A DNA stretch of 64,000 nucleotides from Thinopyrum elongatum (taxonomy: Eukaryota > Streptophyta > Magnoliopsida > Poales > Poaceae): positions 214,154,070-214,218,069 of the forward strand of contig CM022299.1 of assembly GCA_011799875.1 (NCBI GenBank), written 5' to 3'. Position numbers and translations under genes: made by a program. Shown here in pieces: positions 43,238 through 55,984 of this stretch (position 1 is its first letter; the number at the start of each line of letters is the position of its first letter). Under the pieces are notes generated by a model that was not told where the DNA came from, made no database searches, and saw only the letters and a list, made by a program, of their open reading frames with translations.

Positions 43238-46200
43238 ATGGAAAACAATCCTTTGAGGGGTTTGTTCGGGGTATCTTCACCTCAACCGGAACCACAATTA
43301 GTTACCCCTCAACCTACTGCACCTACTGAAAATATTTAATATGAAATTACTTCGGGTGTGGTAGAACAACTGCTAGCTAATCCTTATGCAGGAGATGGAA
43401 CCGAACATCCTGATAAGCACTTGATATATGTGGATGAAATTTGTGGATTGTTTAAGCTTGCAGGTTTACCCGGAGATGAAGCTAAGAAGAAGGTTTTCCC
43501 TTTATCTTTGAAGGGAAAAGCATTGACATGGTATAGGCTATGCGATGATATTGGATCTTGGAATTGGAATCGATTGAAATTGGAATTCCATCAAAAAAAT
43601 TATCCTATGCATCTAGTTCATCATGATCGGAATTATATATATAATTTTTGGCCTCGTGAAGGAGAAAGTATCGCTCTAGCTTGGGGGAGGCTTAAGTCAA
43701 TGTTATATTCATGCCCCAATCATGAGCTCTCAAGAGAAATTATTATTCAGAATTTTTATGCTCGGCTTTCTCATAATGATCAAACCATGCTCGATACTTC
43801 TTGTACTGGTTCTTTTATGAAGAAGACTATTGAATTCCGGTGGGATCTTTTAGAAAGAATTAAATGCAACTCTGAAGATTGGGAACTCGACGAAGGTAAA
43901 GAGTCAGGTATTGAGCTTAAGTTTGATTGTGTTAAATCTTTTATGAATACCGATGCTTTTCAAAAGTTTAGCACTAAATATGGACTTGACTCTGAGATAG
44001 TAGCCTCCTTTTGAGAATCATTTGCTACTCATGTTGATCTTCCTAAAGAGAAGTGGTTCAAATATCACGCACCGATTAAAGAAAAAATTAAGGAACCGGT
44101 AAAAGCTAAAGATGAAACTATTATTTATAATGTTGATCCAGTTGTTCCTACTGCTTATATTGAAAAACCACCTTTCCCTGTTAGGATGAAGGAACATGCT
44201 AAAGTTTCAACTGTGGTCAACAAAAGTTATATTAAAACACCTAAACCAGCTGAACAAATCAAAGTAGGACCTAGTGTTGCTATGGTTAAAGATCTCTTGG
44301 TCGATAATATAGATGGGCATGTTATTTACTTCTGTGATGAAGCTGCTAGAATTGCCAAACCCGATGAAAAAGATAAACATAGACCTGTTGTTGGCATGCC
44401 TGTTGTCTCAGTTAAGATAGGAGATCACTGTTATCATGGTTTATGTGACATAGGTGCTAGCGTGAGTGCTATTCCTTTTACCTTATATCAAGAAATTATG
44501 AATGATATAGCACCCGCTGAAATAGAAGACATAGATGTTACTATTAAGCTTGCCAATAGAGATACTATATCACCAATTGGGATTGATAGAGATGTTAAAG
44601 TCTTGTGTGGGAAAATAAAATACCCTGCTTATTTTCTTGTTCTTGGTTCCCCACAAGATGACTTTTGTCCCATTATCTTTGGTAGACCTTTCTTGAACAC
44701 CATTAATGCTAAAATAGATTGTGAGAAACAAACTGTCGGTGTTAGTTTTGGTGATGAGTCTCATGAGTTTAATTTTTCTAAGTTTAGTAGAAAACCTCAT
44801 AAGAAAGATTTGCCTAGTAAGGATGAAATTATCGGTCTTGCTTCTATTGATGTACCTCCTACTGATCCTTTAGAAAAATATCTGCTAGACCATGAAAAAG
44901 ATTTACATATGCATGAAAGAAATGAAATAGATAAGATTTGCTTTGAACAACGTCCTCTGCTTAAGCACAATTTGCCTATTGAAACTCTAGGAGGTCCTCC
45001 TCCACCTAAAGGTGATCATGTGTTTGAATTAAAACAATTGCCAGACACTTTGAAACATGCTTATCTTGATGAGAAAAAGATATATCCTGTTATTATTAGT
45101 GCTAACCTTTCAGAACATGAAGAAGAAAGACTATTGAAAGTTCTGAGGAAGCACCGAGCTACTATTGGATATACTCTTGATGACCTTAAGGGCATTAGTC
45201 CCACTCTATGTCAGCACAAGATTAATATGGAACCTGATGCTAAACCCGTTGTTGATCACCAACGTCGGTTAAATCCGAAGATGAAGGAAGTGGTAAGAAC
45301 GGAAATATTAAAACTTCTAGAAGCAGGTATAATCTATCCTATAGCTGATAGTAGATGGGTAAGTCCTGTTCATTGTGTCCCTAAGAAGGGAGGTATTACT
45401 GTTGTTCCTAATGATAAGAATGAACTTATTCCACAAAGAATTATCATAGGCTATAGAATGGTAATTGATTTTAGAAAATTAAACAAAGCAACTAGAAAAG
45501 ATCATTACCCTCTGCCTTTTATTGATCAAATGCTAGAAAGATTATCTAAGCACACACATTTTTGCTTCCTTGATGGATATTCTGGTTTATCACAAATACC
45601 TGTTTCTCAACCTGATCAAGAAAAGACCACTTTTACTTGTCCTTTTGGAACTTATGCTTATAGACGTATGCCTTTTGGTTTATGGAATGCACCTGCTACC
45701 TTTCAAAGATGTATGACTGCTATATTCTTTGATTTTTGTGAAAAGATCATTGAGGTTTTCATGGATGACTTTTCTGTTTATGGGAAGTCTTTTGATGAAT
45801 GTTTAAGCAATCTTGATCGAGTTTTGCAGAGGTGTGAGCAAACAAATCTTGTCTTGAATTGGGAGAAGTGCCACATTATGGTTAACGAAGGCATTGTTTT
45901 GGGCCATAAAATTTCTGAAAGAGGTATTGAGGTGGACAAAGCTAAGGTTGATGCAATTGAGAAAATGCCATGTCCTAAAGATATCAAAGGTATTCGTAGT
46001 TTCCTTGGTCATGCTGGTTTCTATAGGAGATTTATCAAAGACTTTTCTAAAATTTCTAGGCCTCTTACAAATCTTTTGCAAAAGGATACTCCTTTTGTTT
46101 TTGATGATGATTGTTTAGAAGCCTTCGAAACACTCAAGAAAGCCTTAATTTCTGCACCTATTGTTCAACCACCTGATTGGAACTTGCCTTTTGAAATTAT

Positions 46201-46456
46201 GTGTGATGCTAGTGATTATGCTGAAGGTGATGTTCTAGGGCAAAGAGTTGATAAGAAACTAAATGTTATCCACTATGCTAGTAAAACTCTAGACAGTGCT
46301 CAACGAAATTATGCTACTACTGAAAAAGAATTCTTAGCAGTGGTGTTTGCTTGTGATAAATTTAGATCCTACATTGTTGATTCTAAAGTGACTGTCCACA
46401 CCGATCATGCTGCTATAAATATCTTATGGAAAAGAAAGATGCTAAACCTAGACTAA
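43238..46456 (+). pseudogene. gag-pol: RLG-4 copy B: gag, protease, reverse transcriptase, RNase H
   Basis: The ATG at 43,238 (MENNPLRGLFG) opens one frame for gag and pol, stopped by TAA at 43,337 and TGA at 44,012. Gag has KVFPLSLKGKALTWYRLCDD and WPREGESIALAWGRLKSML. The protease region has HGLCDIGASVSAIPF, with CDIGAS where the active site (usually DTGA or DLGAS) is expected. RT has YRMVIDFRKLNKATRKDHYP and the catalytic FMDDF. RNase H has CDASDYAEGDVLGQ. A missing A near 46,416-46,419 (compare copy A, ATAAAATAT) shifts the frame in HTDHAAI, and reading ends at 46,456. No zinc knuckle is seen, so gag is probably shortened. Confidence 0.85.
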
Positions 46457-47964
46457 TTAGGTGGGTTCTTCTACTACAAGAATTTGATTTGCATATCACA
46501 GATAGAAAAGGAGCGGAGAACCCCTTAGCTAATAACTTGTCTAGGCTTGAAAATATCCTTGATAACCCACAACCTATTAATGATAGCTTTCCTGATGAGC
46601 AGTTAGCTGCAATAAATGTTTCTCATAGTACTCCTTGGTATGCTGACTATGCTAATTATATTGTTGCTAAATACATACCACCTAGCTTCACATACCAACA
46701 AAAGAAAAAATTCTTCTATGATTTAAGACATTACTTTTGGGATGACCCACATCTTTATAAAGAAGGGGTAGATGGTATTATTAGAAGTTGTGTACCTGAG
46801 CATGAACAGGAACAAATCGAACGGAAATGTCACTCCGAAGCTTATGGAGGACATCATGCGGGAGACAGAACTGCTCATAAGGTATTGCAATCTGGTTTTT
46901 ATTGGCCTACTCTCTTCAAGGATGCCCGTAAGTTCGTCTTATCTTGTGATGAATGTCAAAGAATAGGTAATATCGGTAAGCGTCAAGAAATGCCTATGAA
47001 TTATTCTCTTGTTGTTGAACCATTTGATGTTTGGGGATTTGATTACATGGGACCTTTTCCTTGCTCTAATGGCTATACTCAAATTTTGGTTGCTGTTGAT
47101 TATGTTACTAAGTGGTTAGAAGCTATTCCAACCAGTAGTGCTGATCACAACACCTCTATTAAAATGCTTAAGGAAGTTATTTTCCCAAGGTTTGGAGTCC
47201 CTAGATATTTAATGACTGATAGTGGTTCACACTTTATTCATGGTGCTTTCCGTAAAATGCTTGCCAAGTATGATGTTAACCACAGAATTGCATCACCCTA
47301 TCATCCTCAGTCTAGTGGTCAAGTTGAACTTAGCAATAGAGAAATAAAATTAATCTTACAAAAGACTGTCAATAGGTCTCGGAAGAATTGGTCTAAGAAA
47401 TTAGATGATGCACTTTGGGCTTATAGAACAGCATATAAAAATCCTAGGGGTATGTCTCCTTATAAAATGGTTTATGGAAAAGCTTGTCATTTGCCTCTTG
47501 AGTTAGAACATAAAGCTTATTGGGCAATTAAAGAACTCAACTATGATTTCAAATTTGCCAGTGAAAAGAGGTTATTTGATATTAGCTCATTAGACGAATG
47601 GAGGACCCAAGCTTATGAAAATGCCAAGTTATTTAAAGAAAAAGTTAAAAGATGGCTTGATAAAAGAATCCAAAGGTGTGAGTTCAAAGTTGGAGAATAT
47701 GTTCTTTTGTACAACTCTCGTTTCCGATTCTTTGCAGGAAAACTCCTCTCCAAATGGGAAGGACCCTATGTTATCGAGGAGGTTTATCGATCTGGAGCTA
47801 TCAAAATAAATAATGCTGAAGGTACTAACCCGAAGGTGGTTAATGGGCAACGAATAAAACATTATATCTCAGGTATGCCCATTAATGTTGAAAGCAACAT
47901 TATCCAAACTATGACACCGGAAGAACACATAAAAGAAACCTTCCGGAACACTCCAGAATCGTGA
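46426..47964 (+). pseudogene. int: RLG-4 copy B: end of RNase H and integrase
   Basis: It is in the frame used after the one-base deletion. It begins [20 protein letters not shown] (end of RNase H), then the linker and the integrase: HHAGDRTAH...CDECQ zinc finger, [22 protein letters not shown] (all three acids present) and [15 protein letters not shown]. It ends at TGA 47,962-47,964. The integrase is intact but cannot be made as part of the polyprotein because of the upstream shift. Confidence 0.88.
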
Positions 47965-48260
47965 AAAAAAGGAGGTACGTGATACGGTAAGTAAACGGAC
48001 TCCGAAAAATCCGCAAAAATATTTTTTATCAGTTTTGGAATATATAAAAAATTAGGAAAATAAGAAACTACCAGGAAGGTGCCAGGCGCGCCCAGGTGGG
48101 TTGTGCCCACCTCGGGTACCTTCTGGACTCCGTTTTTCTTCCGTTTTCTTGTTTCCCAAGATAAAAAAATCTTTATATACCCCCCGAACCTATTGACCTC
48201 CGTATCGTGAAGAAATCTTCTATTTTCTTTTCTTGTTGTTTTCCTGACAGATCTGAAAAT

Positions 48261-48686
48261 ATGTCATCCCAAGACTCGGCGGGTGAGAGCTATGTTGCTG
48301 ATTATATCGCAAACCCTAAGGTTTTTGGGGATGTGGAGCACTATGGCTGGACTTCGGAGGAAGAAGAAGACTATGATCCTAAAAGGGAGGAGGAGACGAG
48401 CTCAGACGTAGATGAAGCCCCATTGCCTCAACCTGGGGACATGCATATTGAATTTAAGAAGTCGAGTCTCCCCAACAAAGCCAAGAGGCCTAAGATCCAG
48501 TTTATCCCCTTTTGTCTTTTGTAGGAAAACAAGCAAGATTTAGGCAAAAAGGTATTGGAGCTTGAGCAAAAGATTGGTGAATTGAAAGATGAGAATTTTA
48601 TCCTCAAGCGTAAGCTAAGGAAGAAAGACAAACCCTCCACTTCATCACCACCACCACTTCCTTCTTCACCACCAAAAGAAAATTGA
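48261..48686 (+). pseudogene. RLG-4 copy B: small 3' ORF with coiled coil
   Basis: Same as the ORF at 39,617-40,039, with one extra Glu codon in the acidic run. The TAG within a pyrimidine tract is at 48,522-48,524. Confidence 0.6.
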
Positions 48687-49870
48687 GTATTGGGTATGGG
48701 CACTCCCCTTGGCTCTCGCCAAGCTTGGGGGAGGTGCCCCGGTATCGTATCACCTCCACTATCTTTTGCCTTTACTTTTCTTAGTTCGATCCATGGTTAT
48801 CTTTTGCTTTAGATGAATAAAAGTTTAGTTCGATCCTTTCTTTTTGAGAGTTTGCTTAGTGATCTATCCTTGTAATTGTGTGCGAGATATATAATAAAGT
48901 TTAGTTTGAGTTTTGCTTTCTTTACTTTCATGTTTCAATAAAAAGAAAGAAAATAAATGAAAAAGATCATATGCTAATCTTATGGTAAGTAATGACATCA
49001 CATAAGGAAAAGTATAAGTAGAAAATTTTATTGTAGATTGACAAACATAGTATTAGTCAATCATGCAATTCATGAAAGAATTAATAAGGGAAGAGAAGAT
49101 TCAAATGCAAATACACTATCCTAGAAATCTTTTGTGATTGTGAGCACCCATCAAAATATTATATGCCAAAATTGTTGACGTTGGACAAGAAAGACAACAT
49201 AATGATTTATGTTTGTTCATATTCACATAGAAGTTATATTGTCATAGATCCTTCAACATGTGGTGTTTGCCCCCTATCTTTGCTAGCCAAAAATTCCGCA
49301 CTAAGTAGAGATACTACTTGTGCATCCAAAAACCTTTAAACCCAAATCTTGTTTTGAGAGTCCACCATACCTACCTATGGATTGAGCAAGATCCTTTAAG
49401 TAAGTTCACACGGTGCAATAAGGCTATAAAAAATGCTTCTAAAAGTGTTAGATCATTTAGTGTAAGAGAAAATTGAGCGTTGTACGAACTTGTGATGGCG
49501 AAGAATAAAAGCGACAGACTGCATAATAAAGGTTACCATCATAAGGGGCAATATAACGTGACATTCTCTTGCACTAAGGGGTTGAGCATACAAACAAAAA
49601 GCGCATGGCAACCTCTGCTTCCCTCTGCGAAGGGCCTATCTTTTACTTTTATGTATTTACTTTCATGCAAGAGTCAAAGTTCTTCTCTCTATTCCTTTTT
49701 ATTTTCTCCTTTGGCAAGCATCATGTGGTGAGGAAAGATCTAGGAACATATATCCAGTTGAATATGGGTAGCATGGGTTATTATTCTTGACATCACCCTC
49801 GAGGTGAATACGTTGGGAGGCGAAACTATAAGCCCCTATCTTTCTTTGTATCTGGTTGAAATGTTTTGAT
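48687..49870. other. RLG-4 copy B 3' untranslated region, cut at the B/C join
   Basis: Matches copy A up to GTTTTGAT, then jumps into integrase. The join overlaps at TGAT (49,867-49,870). Confidence 0.75.
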
Positions 49871-50614
49871 AGTGGTTCACACTTTATTCATGGTGCTTTC
49901 CGTAAAATGCTTGCCAAGTATGATGTTAACCACAGAATTGCATCACCCTATCATCCTCAGTCTAGTGGTCAAGTTGAACTTAGCAATAGAGAAATAAAAT
50001 TAATCTTACAAAAGTCTGTCAATAGGTCTCGGAAGAATTGGTCTAAGAAATTAGATGATGCACTTTGGGCTTATAGAACAGCATATAAAAATCCTATGGG
50101 TATGTCTCCTTATAAAATGGTTTATGGAAAAGCTTGTCATTTGCCTCTTGAGTTAGAACATAAAGCTTATTGGGCAATTAAAGAACTCAACTATGATTTC
50201 AAATCTGCCAGTGAAAAGAGGTTATTTGATATTAGCTCATTAGACGAATGGAGGACCCAAGCTTATGAAAATGCCAAGTTATTTAAAGAAAAAGTTAAAA
50301 GATGGCTTGATAAAAGAATCCAAAGGCGTGAGTTCAAAGTTGGAGAATATGTTCTTTTGTACAACTCTCGTTTCCGATTCTTTGCAGGAAAACTCCTCTC
50401 CAAATGGGAAGGACCCTATGTTATCGAGGAGGTTTATCGATCTGGAGCTATCAAAATAAATAATGCTGAAGGTACTAACCCGAAGGTGGTTAATGGGCAA
50501 CGAATAAAACATTATATCTCAGGTATGCCCATTAATGTTGAAAGCAACATTATCCAAACTATGACACCGGAAGAACACATAAAAGAAACCTTCCGGAACA
50601 CTCCAGAATCGTGA
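49871..50614 (+). pseudogene. int: RLG-4 copy C: 3' half of integrase
   Basis: It starts within the integrase core at the second catalytic Asp region ([11 protein letters not shown]) and runs to TGA at 50,612-50,614. It equals 47,221-47,964 of copy B with a few changes (for example Ser for Thr in QKSVNRS). There is no upstream coding, so it is a fragment. Confidence 0.88.
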
Positions 50615-50951
50615 AAAAAAGGAGGTACATGATACGGTAAGTAAACAGACTCCAAAAAATCCGCAAAAATATTTTTTGTCAGTTTTGGAATATATAAAAA
50701 ATTAGGAAAATAAGAAACTACCAGGAAGGTGACCCTGGTGGGCACAAGACACCAGGGCGCGCCTGGCTTGCCAAGCGCGCCCAGGTGGGTTGTGCCCACC
50801 TCGGGTACCTTCCGGACTCCGTTTTTCTTCCGTTTTCTTGTTTCCCAAGATAAAAAAAATCTTTATATACCCCCCCGAACCTATTGACCTCCGTATCATG
50901 GAGAAATCTTCTATTTTCTTTTCTTGTTGTTTTCCTGACAGATCTGAAAAT

Positions 50952-51375
50952 ATGTCATCCCAAGACTCGGAGGGTGAGAGCTATGTTGCTGATTATATCG
51001 CGAACCCTAAGTTTTATGGGGATGTGGAGCACTATGGCTGGACTTCGGAGGAAGAAGAAGACTATGATCCTAAAAGGGAGGAGGAGACGAGCTCAGACGA
51101 AGGTGAAGCCCCATTACCTCAATGGGGACATGCAAATAGAATTTAAGAAGTCGAGTCTCCCCAACAAAGCAAAGAGGCCTAAGATCTAGTTTATCCCCTT
51201 TCATCTTTTGCAGGAAAACAAGCAAGATTTATGAAAAAAGGTATTGGAGCTTGAGCAAAAGATCGGTGAATTGAAAGATGAGAATTTTATCCTCAAGCGT
51301 AAGCTAAGGAAGAAAGACAAACCCTCCACTTCATCACCACCACCACTTCCTTCTTCATCACCAAAAGAGAATTGA
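50952..51375 (+). pseudogene. RLG-4 copy C: small 3' ORF, diverged
   Basis: ATG at 50,952 (MSSQDSEGESYVADYIANP). A deletion after the acidic run shifts the frame (stop at 51,144-51,146). The following part has CAG instead of TAG at the end of the pyrimidine tract (51,210-51,215 region), so the AG is kept while the stop is not. Coiled-coil codons continue to TGA at 51,373. Confidence 0.5.
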
Positions 51376-52120
51376 GTATCGGGTATGGGCACTCCCCTTG
51401 GCTTTCGCCAAGCTTGGGGGAGGTGCCCCGGTATCGTATCACCTCCACTATCTTTTGCCTTTACTTTTCTTAGTTCGATCCATGGTTATCTTTTGCTTTA
51501 GATGAATAAAAGTTTAGTTCGATCCTTTCTTTTCGAGAGTTTGCTTAGTGATCTATCCTTGTAATTGTGTGCGAGATATATAATAAAGTTTAGTTTGAGT
51601 TTTGCTTTCTTTACTTTCATGTTTCAATAAAAAGAAAGGAAATAAATGAAAAAGATCATATGCTAATCTTATGGTAAGTAATGACATCACATAAGGAAAA
51701 GTATAAGTAGAAAATTTTATTGTAGATTGACAAACATAGCATTAGTCAATCATGCAATTCATGAAAGAATTAATAAGGGAAGAGAAGATTCACATGCAAA
51801 TACACTATCCTAGAAATCTTTTGTGATTGTGAGCACCCATCAAAATATTATATGCCAAAATTGTTGACGTTGGACAAGAAAGACAACATAATGATTTATG
51901 TTTGTTCATATTCACATAGAAGGTATATTGTCATAGATCCTTCAACATGTGGTGTTTGCCCCCTATCTTTGCTAGCCAAAATTCTGCACTAAGTAGAGAT
52001 ACTACTTGTGCATCCAAAAACCTTTAAACCCAAATCTTGTTTTGAGAGCCCACCATACCTACCTATGGATTGAGCAAGATCCTTCAAGTAAGTTGTCATC
52101 GGTGCAATAAGGCAATAAAA

Positions 52121-52316
52121 ATTGCTTCTAAAAGTGTTAGATCATTTAGTGTAAGAGAAAATTGAGCGGTGTACGAACTTGTGATGGCGAAGAATAAAAG
52201 CGACAGACTGCAATAATAATTGCTTCTAAAAGTGTTAGATCATTTAGTGTAAGAGAAAATTGAGCGGTGTACGAACTTGTGATGGCGAAGAATAAAAGCG
52301 ACAGACTGCATAATAA
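52121..52316. repeat. 98 bp tandem duplication in copy C
   Basis: ATTGCTTCTAAAAGTGTTAG starts at 52,121 and again at 52,219; copies A and B have one unit. Confidence 0.88.
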
Positions 52317-53045
52317 AGGTTGCCATCATAAGGGGCAATATAACGTGACGTTCTCTTGCACTAAGGGGTTGAGCATACAAACAAAAAGCGCATGGCAACC
52401 TCTGCTTCCCTCTGCGAAGGGCCTATCTTTTACTTTTATGTATTTACTTTCATGCAAGAGTCAAAGTTCTTCTCTCTATTCCTTTTTATTTTCTCCTTTG
52501 GCAAGCATCATGTGGTGAGGAAAGATCTAGGCACATATATCCAGTTGAATATGGGTAGCATGGGTTACTATTCTTGACATCACCCTCGAGGTGAATACGT
52601 TGGGAGGCGAAACTATAAGCCCCTATCTTTCTTTGTGTCCGGTTGAAACATTTTGCTCATGTGTACGCGGTGAGTGTTAGCAATCATAGAAGACTATATG
52701 ATGGTTGAGTATGTGGACTTGCCTAAAGGCTCCGATACGTGACCCTTCTTGAAAAGATGATGAATTATAGTTGCAAAGTTGACTGAGAACATAGTTTGTT
52801 GGTTTCCAATAGAGTTTATGCTTTATACTTCTTTGTTGTGATGAATTGTTACTTATTCATGAGAATTCTATGATAAAAGTCTGTGATAAAAGTTCTATGT
52901 TAAAGTTTGTGCTGTTATAATAATTTACATGATGCTTCTATGTCCGTATTTTGTTTTTATCGACACCTCTCTCTCTAAGCATGTGGACATGTTTTTCGAT
53001 TTCGGTTTTTGCTTGAGGACAAGCGAGGTCTAAGCTTGGGGGAGT

Positions 53046-54564
53046 TGATACGTCCATTTTGCATCATGTTTTCCTACTGTTATTTATAATGTTTTTATGC
53101 ATAATAATGCTTTTTGGAGTAATTCTAATGCCTTTTCTCTCATAATATGCAAGGTACTCACAAAGAGGGAGAATTCCGGCAGCTGGAAATCTGGACCTGA
53201 AAAAGCTATGTCGGGCTACCTATTCTGCACAACTCCAAATGAGCTGAAACTTCACGAGGATTTTTTATGGAATAAATAAGAAATATTGGAGCCAATAAGT
53301 ACCAGAGGGGGCCCACCAGGTGGGCACAACCCACCTGGGTGCGCCAGGGAGCCCATGCGCGCCCTGGTGGGTTGTGCTCTCCTCGGCCCACCTCCGGTGC
53401 CCATCATCTGGTATATAAGTCATTTTAACCTAGAAAAAATAAGGGGAGGACTTTCGGGATGAAGCACCGCCGTCTCGAGGCGGAACTTGGGCAGGAGCAC
53501 TTTTGCCCTCAAGTGGAGCGATTCCGCCGGGGGAACTTCCCTCCCGGAGGGGGAAATCATCGTCATCATCATCACCAACAACTCTCCCATCTTGGGGAGG
53601 GCAATCTCCATAAACATCTTCAACAGCACCATCTCCTCTCAAACCCTAGTTCATCTCTTGTGTTCAATCTTTTTACCGGAACTATAGATTGGTGCTTGTG
53701 GGTGACTAGTAGTGTTGATTACATCTTGTAGTTGATTACTATATGGTTTATTTGGTGGATGATTATATGTTCAGATCCATTATGCTATTTAATACCCCTC
53801 TGATCTTGAGCATGATTATCATTTGTGAGTAGTTACTTTTGTTCTTGAGGTCACCGGACAAATCATGTTGCAAGTAATCATGTGAATTTGATATGTGTTC
53901 GATATTTTGATGATATGTATGTTGTGATTCCCTTAGTGGTGTCATGTGAACATCGACTACATGACACTTCACCATATTTGGGCCTAAGGGAATGCATTGT
54001 GGAGTAGTTATTAGATGATGGGTTGCGAGAGTGACAGAAGCTTAAACCCTAGTTTATGCGCTATTCCGTAAGGGACCGATTGGATCCAAAAGTTTAATGC
54101 TATGGTTAGAATTTATTCTTAATACTTTTCTCGTAGTTGCGGATACTTGCGAGGGGGTTAATCATAAGTAGGAGGTTTGTTCAAGTAAGAACAGCACCTA
54201 AGCACCGATCCACCCACATATCAAATTATCAAAGTAGTGAACACGAATCGAACCAACATGATGAAAGTGACTAGATGAAATTCCCGTGTACCCTGAAGAA
54301 CACTTTGCTTATCATAAGAGACTGTTTTGGCCTGTCCTTTGCCTCAAAAGGATTGGGCTACCTTGCTGCACTTTTGTTACTACTATCGTTACTTGCTCGT
54401 TACAAATTATCTTGCTATCAAACTACTCTGTTACTTACAATTTCAGCACTTGCAGACATTACCTTGCTGAAAACCACTTGTCATTTCCTTCTGCTCCTCG
54501 TTGGGTTCGACACTCTTACTTATCGAAAAGGCTACAATTGATCCCATATACTTGTGGGTCATCA
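53046..54564 (+). repeat. RLG-4 LTR 2 (right end of the nest)
   Basis: Same length as LTR 1. Preceded by AAGCTTGGGGGAGT and followed by TGCGT, which should be the TSD; its left partner is lost. Confidence 0.9.
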
Positions 54565-55335
54565 TGCGTCCACTGTCCCGTACAACTCTTTAGCTGTTGT
54601 TAATCTAATAATGTCACTGGAAAATTGAAGCAATGCCATAGTTAAAAGCAAATTACATGTTTAATGAATTTTATTGTTAATATAATCTCTCTGTTAATAT
54701 GAATCAATGCCACTGTTTGAGAAATGCTACTGTCTTGCTTTATTGCCCATTTAGATAAGTTAGATGCTTCTTTTTGTGGGTTTCTGTGTCATCCACCGTT
54801 ATTGACCAGTAGTTGTTTCCTTTACACCTCTGTGTAAACAGGGTTATCTACTTCACCTTGTTGCTATTGCGACCTTTTGTTGTACTGCACAAAACACTTT
54901 TGTTTTAAGAGTGTTTTGTGCAGTTCAACCAAAATGTCACACCGACAACATTGCTTGATTGCTTGATCTTAGTGGAACTGCACAAGAGGAGATCTGACTT
55001 CCTATCCGTGTTGGCAAATTTGTTTTAGATCTTCTTCTTGTGAGTTGTTTGAATGCCGCTTCATGAGAGGTCAGTACTAGCCTTCTTTCACATGATTGTG
55101 CAGTGTGCTTTCATATGTTGTGCTGCTTATACGGTAAAGTTGCTTGATTTTAGTGAACTGCACAAATGGAGACAAGACTTCCAATCTGTATGCGCACCGT
55201 AATATCCCATTGAGGTAAGATAATGATATTTCACAACTGTTAGCCTGTATTTTGCTACTGTCATCAGAAAATTAATGTCGTTTTTTAGTGCTATACTTGT
55301 GCTCCCTAATTGACATGCCAAATCTTACATTGAAG
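54565..55335. other. gene P intronic or decayed exon sequence with GGAACTGCACAA boxes
   Basis: No open exon can be fixed, but the block TTAGTGGAACTGCACAA recurs near 54,970 and (one base short) 55,150. An inverted CTGCACAAAACACTTTTG / GAGTGTTTTGTGCAG hairpin lies at about 54,886-54,925. Confidence 0.45.
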
Positions 55336-55447
55336 GCAAAGCTTGTCTGTTATTGAACCAAGTGATGAAGGGGAAGAACAAGCGGAAGAAAAACAAAAAT
55401 CAACTCCTGGTGCTGTAATGAAGCACTGCAACTGTGATGACACAAGT
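55336..55447 (+). pseudogene. gene P, exon with acidic segment
   Basis: It follows ACATTGAAG and is open as QSLSVIEPSDEGEEQAEEKQ, then STPGAVMKHCNCDDT, to a donor GTAATG. The CNCDD cluster and acidic run are the only visible features. Unrecognised. Confidence 0.35.
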
Positions 55448-55562
55448 AATGATATAGTTTTGCATCTTAATTTATTGCTATGGCTGGAACGAGCAATTGT
55501 TTTGCCACTGATTTGATGCCACTCTTAATGTAATATGTAATTATCTCTACTTGTGCAAACAG

Positions 55563-55797
55563 GGATCTTCTTTGAAGATAACATATATTTTAGTGGAACT
55601 GCACAAGAAGATGTTGGAAACATTAAACTAATCGAGGAGTATATAGTAAGCATGGCAACCATAGTAGATAACAACAGATGGTTCCCGAGAAGTGCTTCAT
55701 CTGTATGCTCTACACAATAAGCCTCCTGACAAAGGTTGGTACTGGCCCACGGATTTCATCCATATGATTGAGCTTTGTCATCTCTATTGGTGTTGTG
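55563..55797 (+). pseudogene. gene P, GTAQ-type exon with one frameshift
   Basis: After GTGCAAACAG it reads IFFEDNIYFSGTAQEDVGN and KLIEEYI. A shift near 55,675 leads to REVLHLYALHNKPPDKGWYW and PTDFIHMIEL. The GTAQ box matches exon 2 at 35,922 and the exon at 57,102. Confidence 0.35.
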
Positions 55798-55984
55798 CTA
55801 TTGTTTAGATACTGTCATGAGAAAGTGGTATTGTCCTCGAGAAGTGCTTCATCTATGATGTTTTAATTATTTCCTTTCCTTTTTTTCGAGCAAATAGGGA
55901 TGCAGCATTTAGTTGTTCTCTTGCCTTTGCACAACAGGATCGTCCTCTTCATATCAGAAGGAAGCAGTTGAAGGATGGTTACAT

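Larger units (their letters stand above)
37317..54564 (+). mobile_element. RLG-4: Athila-type Gypsy nest, A-LTR-B-C-LTR array
   Basis: In order: a 5'-truncated copy A (37,317-41,612), LTR 41,613-43,131, copy B with primer site, gag and pol (43,132-49,870), a partial copy C (49,871-53,045), and LTR 53,046-54,564. Both LTRs are 1,519 bp (TGATACGTCC...GGTCATCA) and differ at about 16 sites by eye (~1%). The RT/integrase style (TRKDHYPLPFIDQMLERL, YRRMPFGL) is Athila lineage, as in Triticeae elements such as Sabrina or WHAM; I do not assign the family. The left LTR and left TSD are gone (TGCGT follows the right LTR). The layout fits unequal recombination between neighbouring copies plus a microhomology join. 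Confidence 0.85.

Noticed and set aside
55678..55797. gene P as a B3-type transcription factor
   Set aside because: GWYWPTDFIHM and nearby text superficially recall it, but I cannot place the conserved B3 residues; left as unrecognised.
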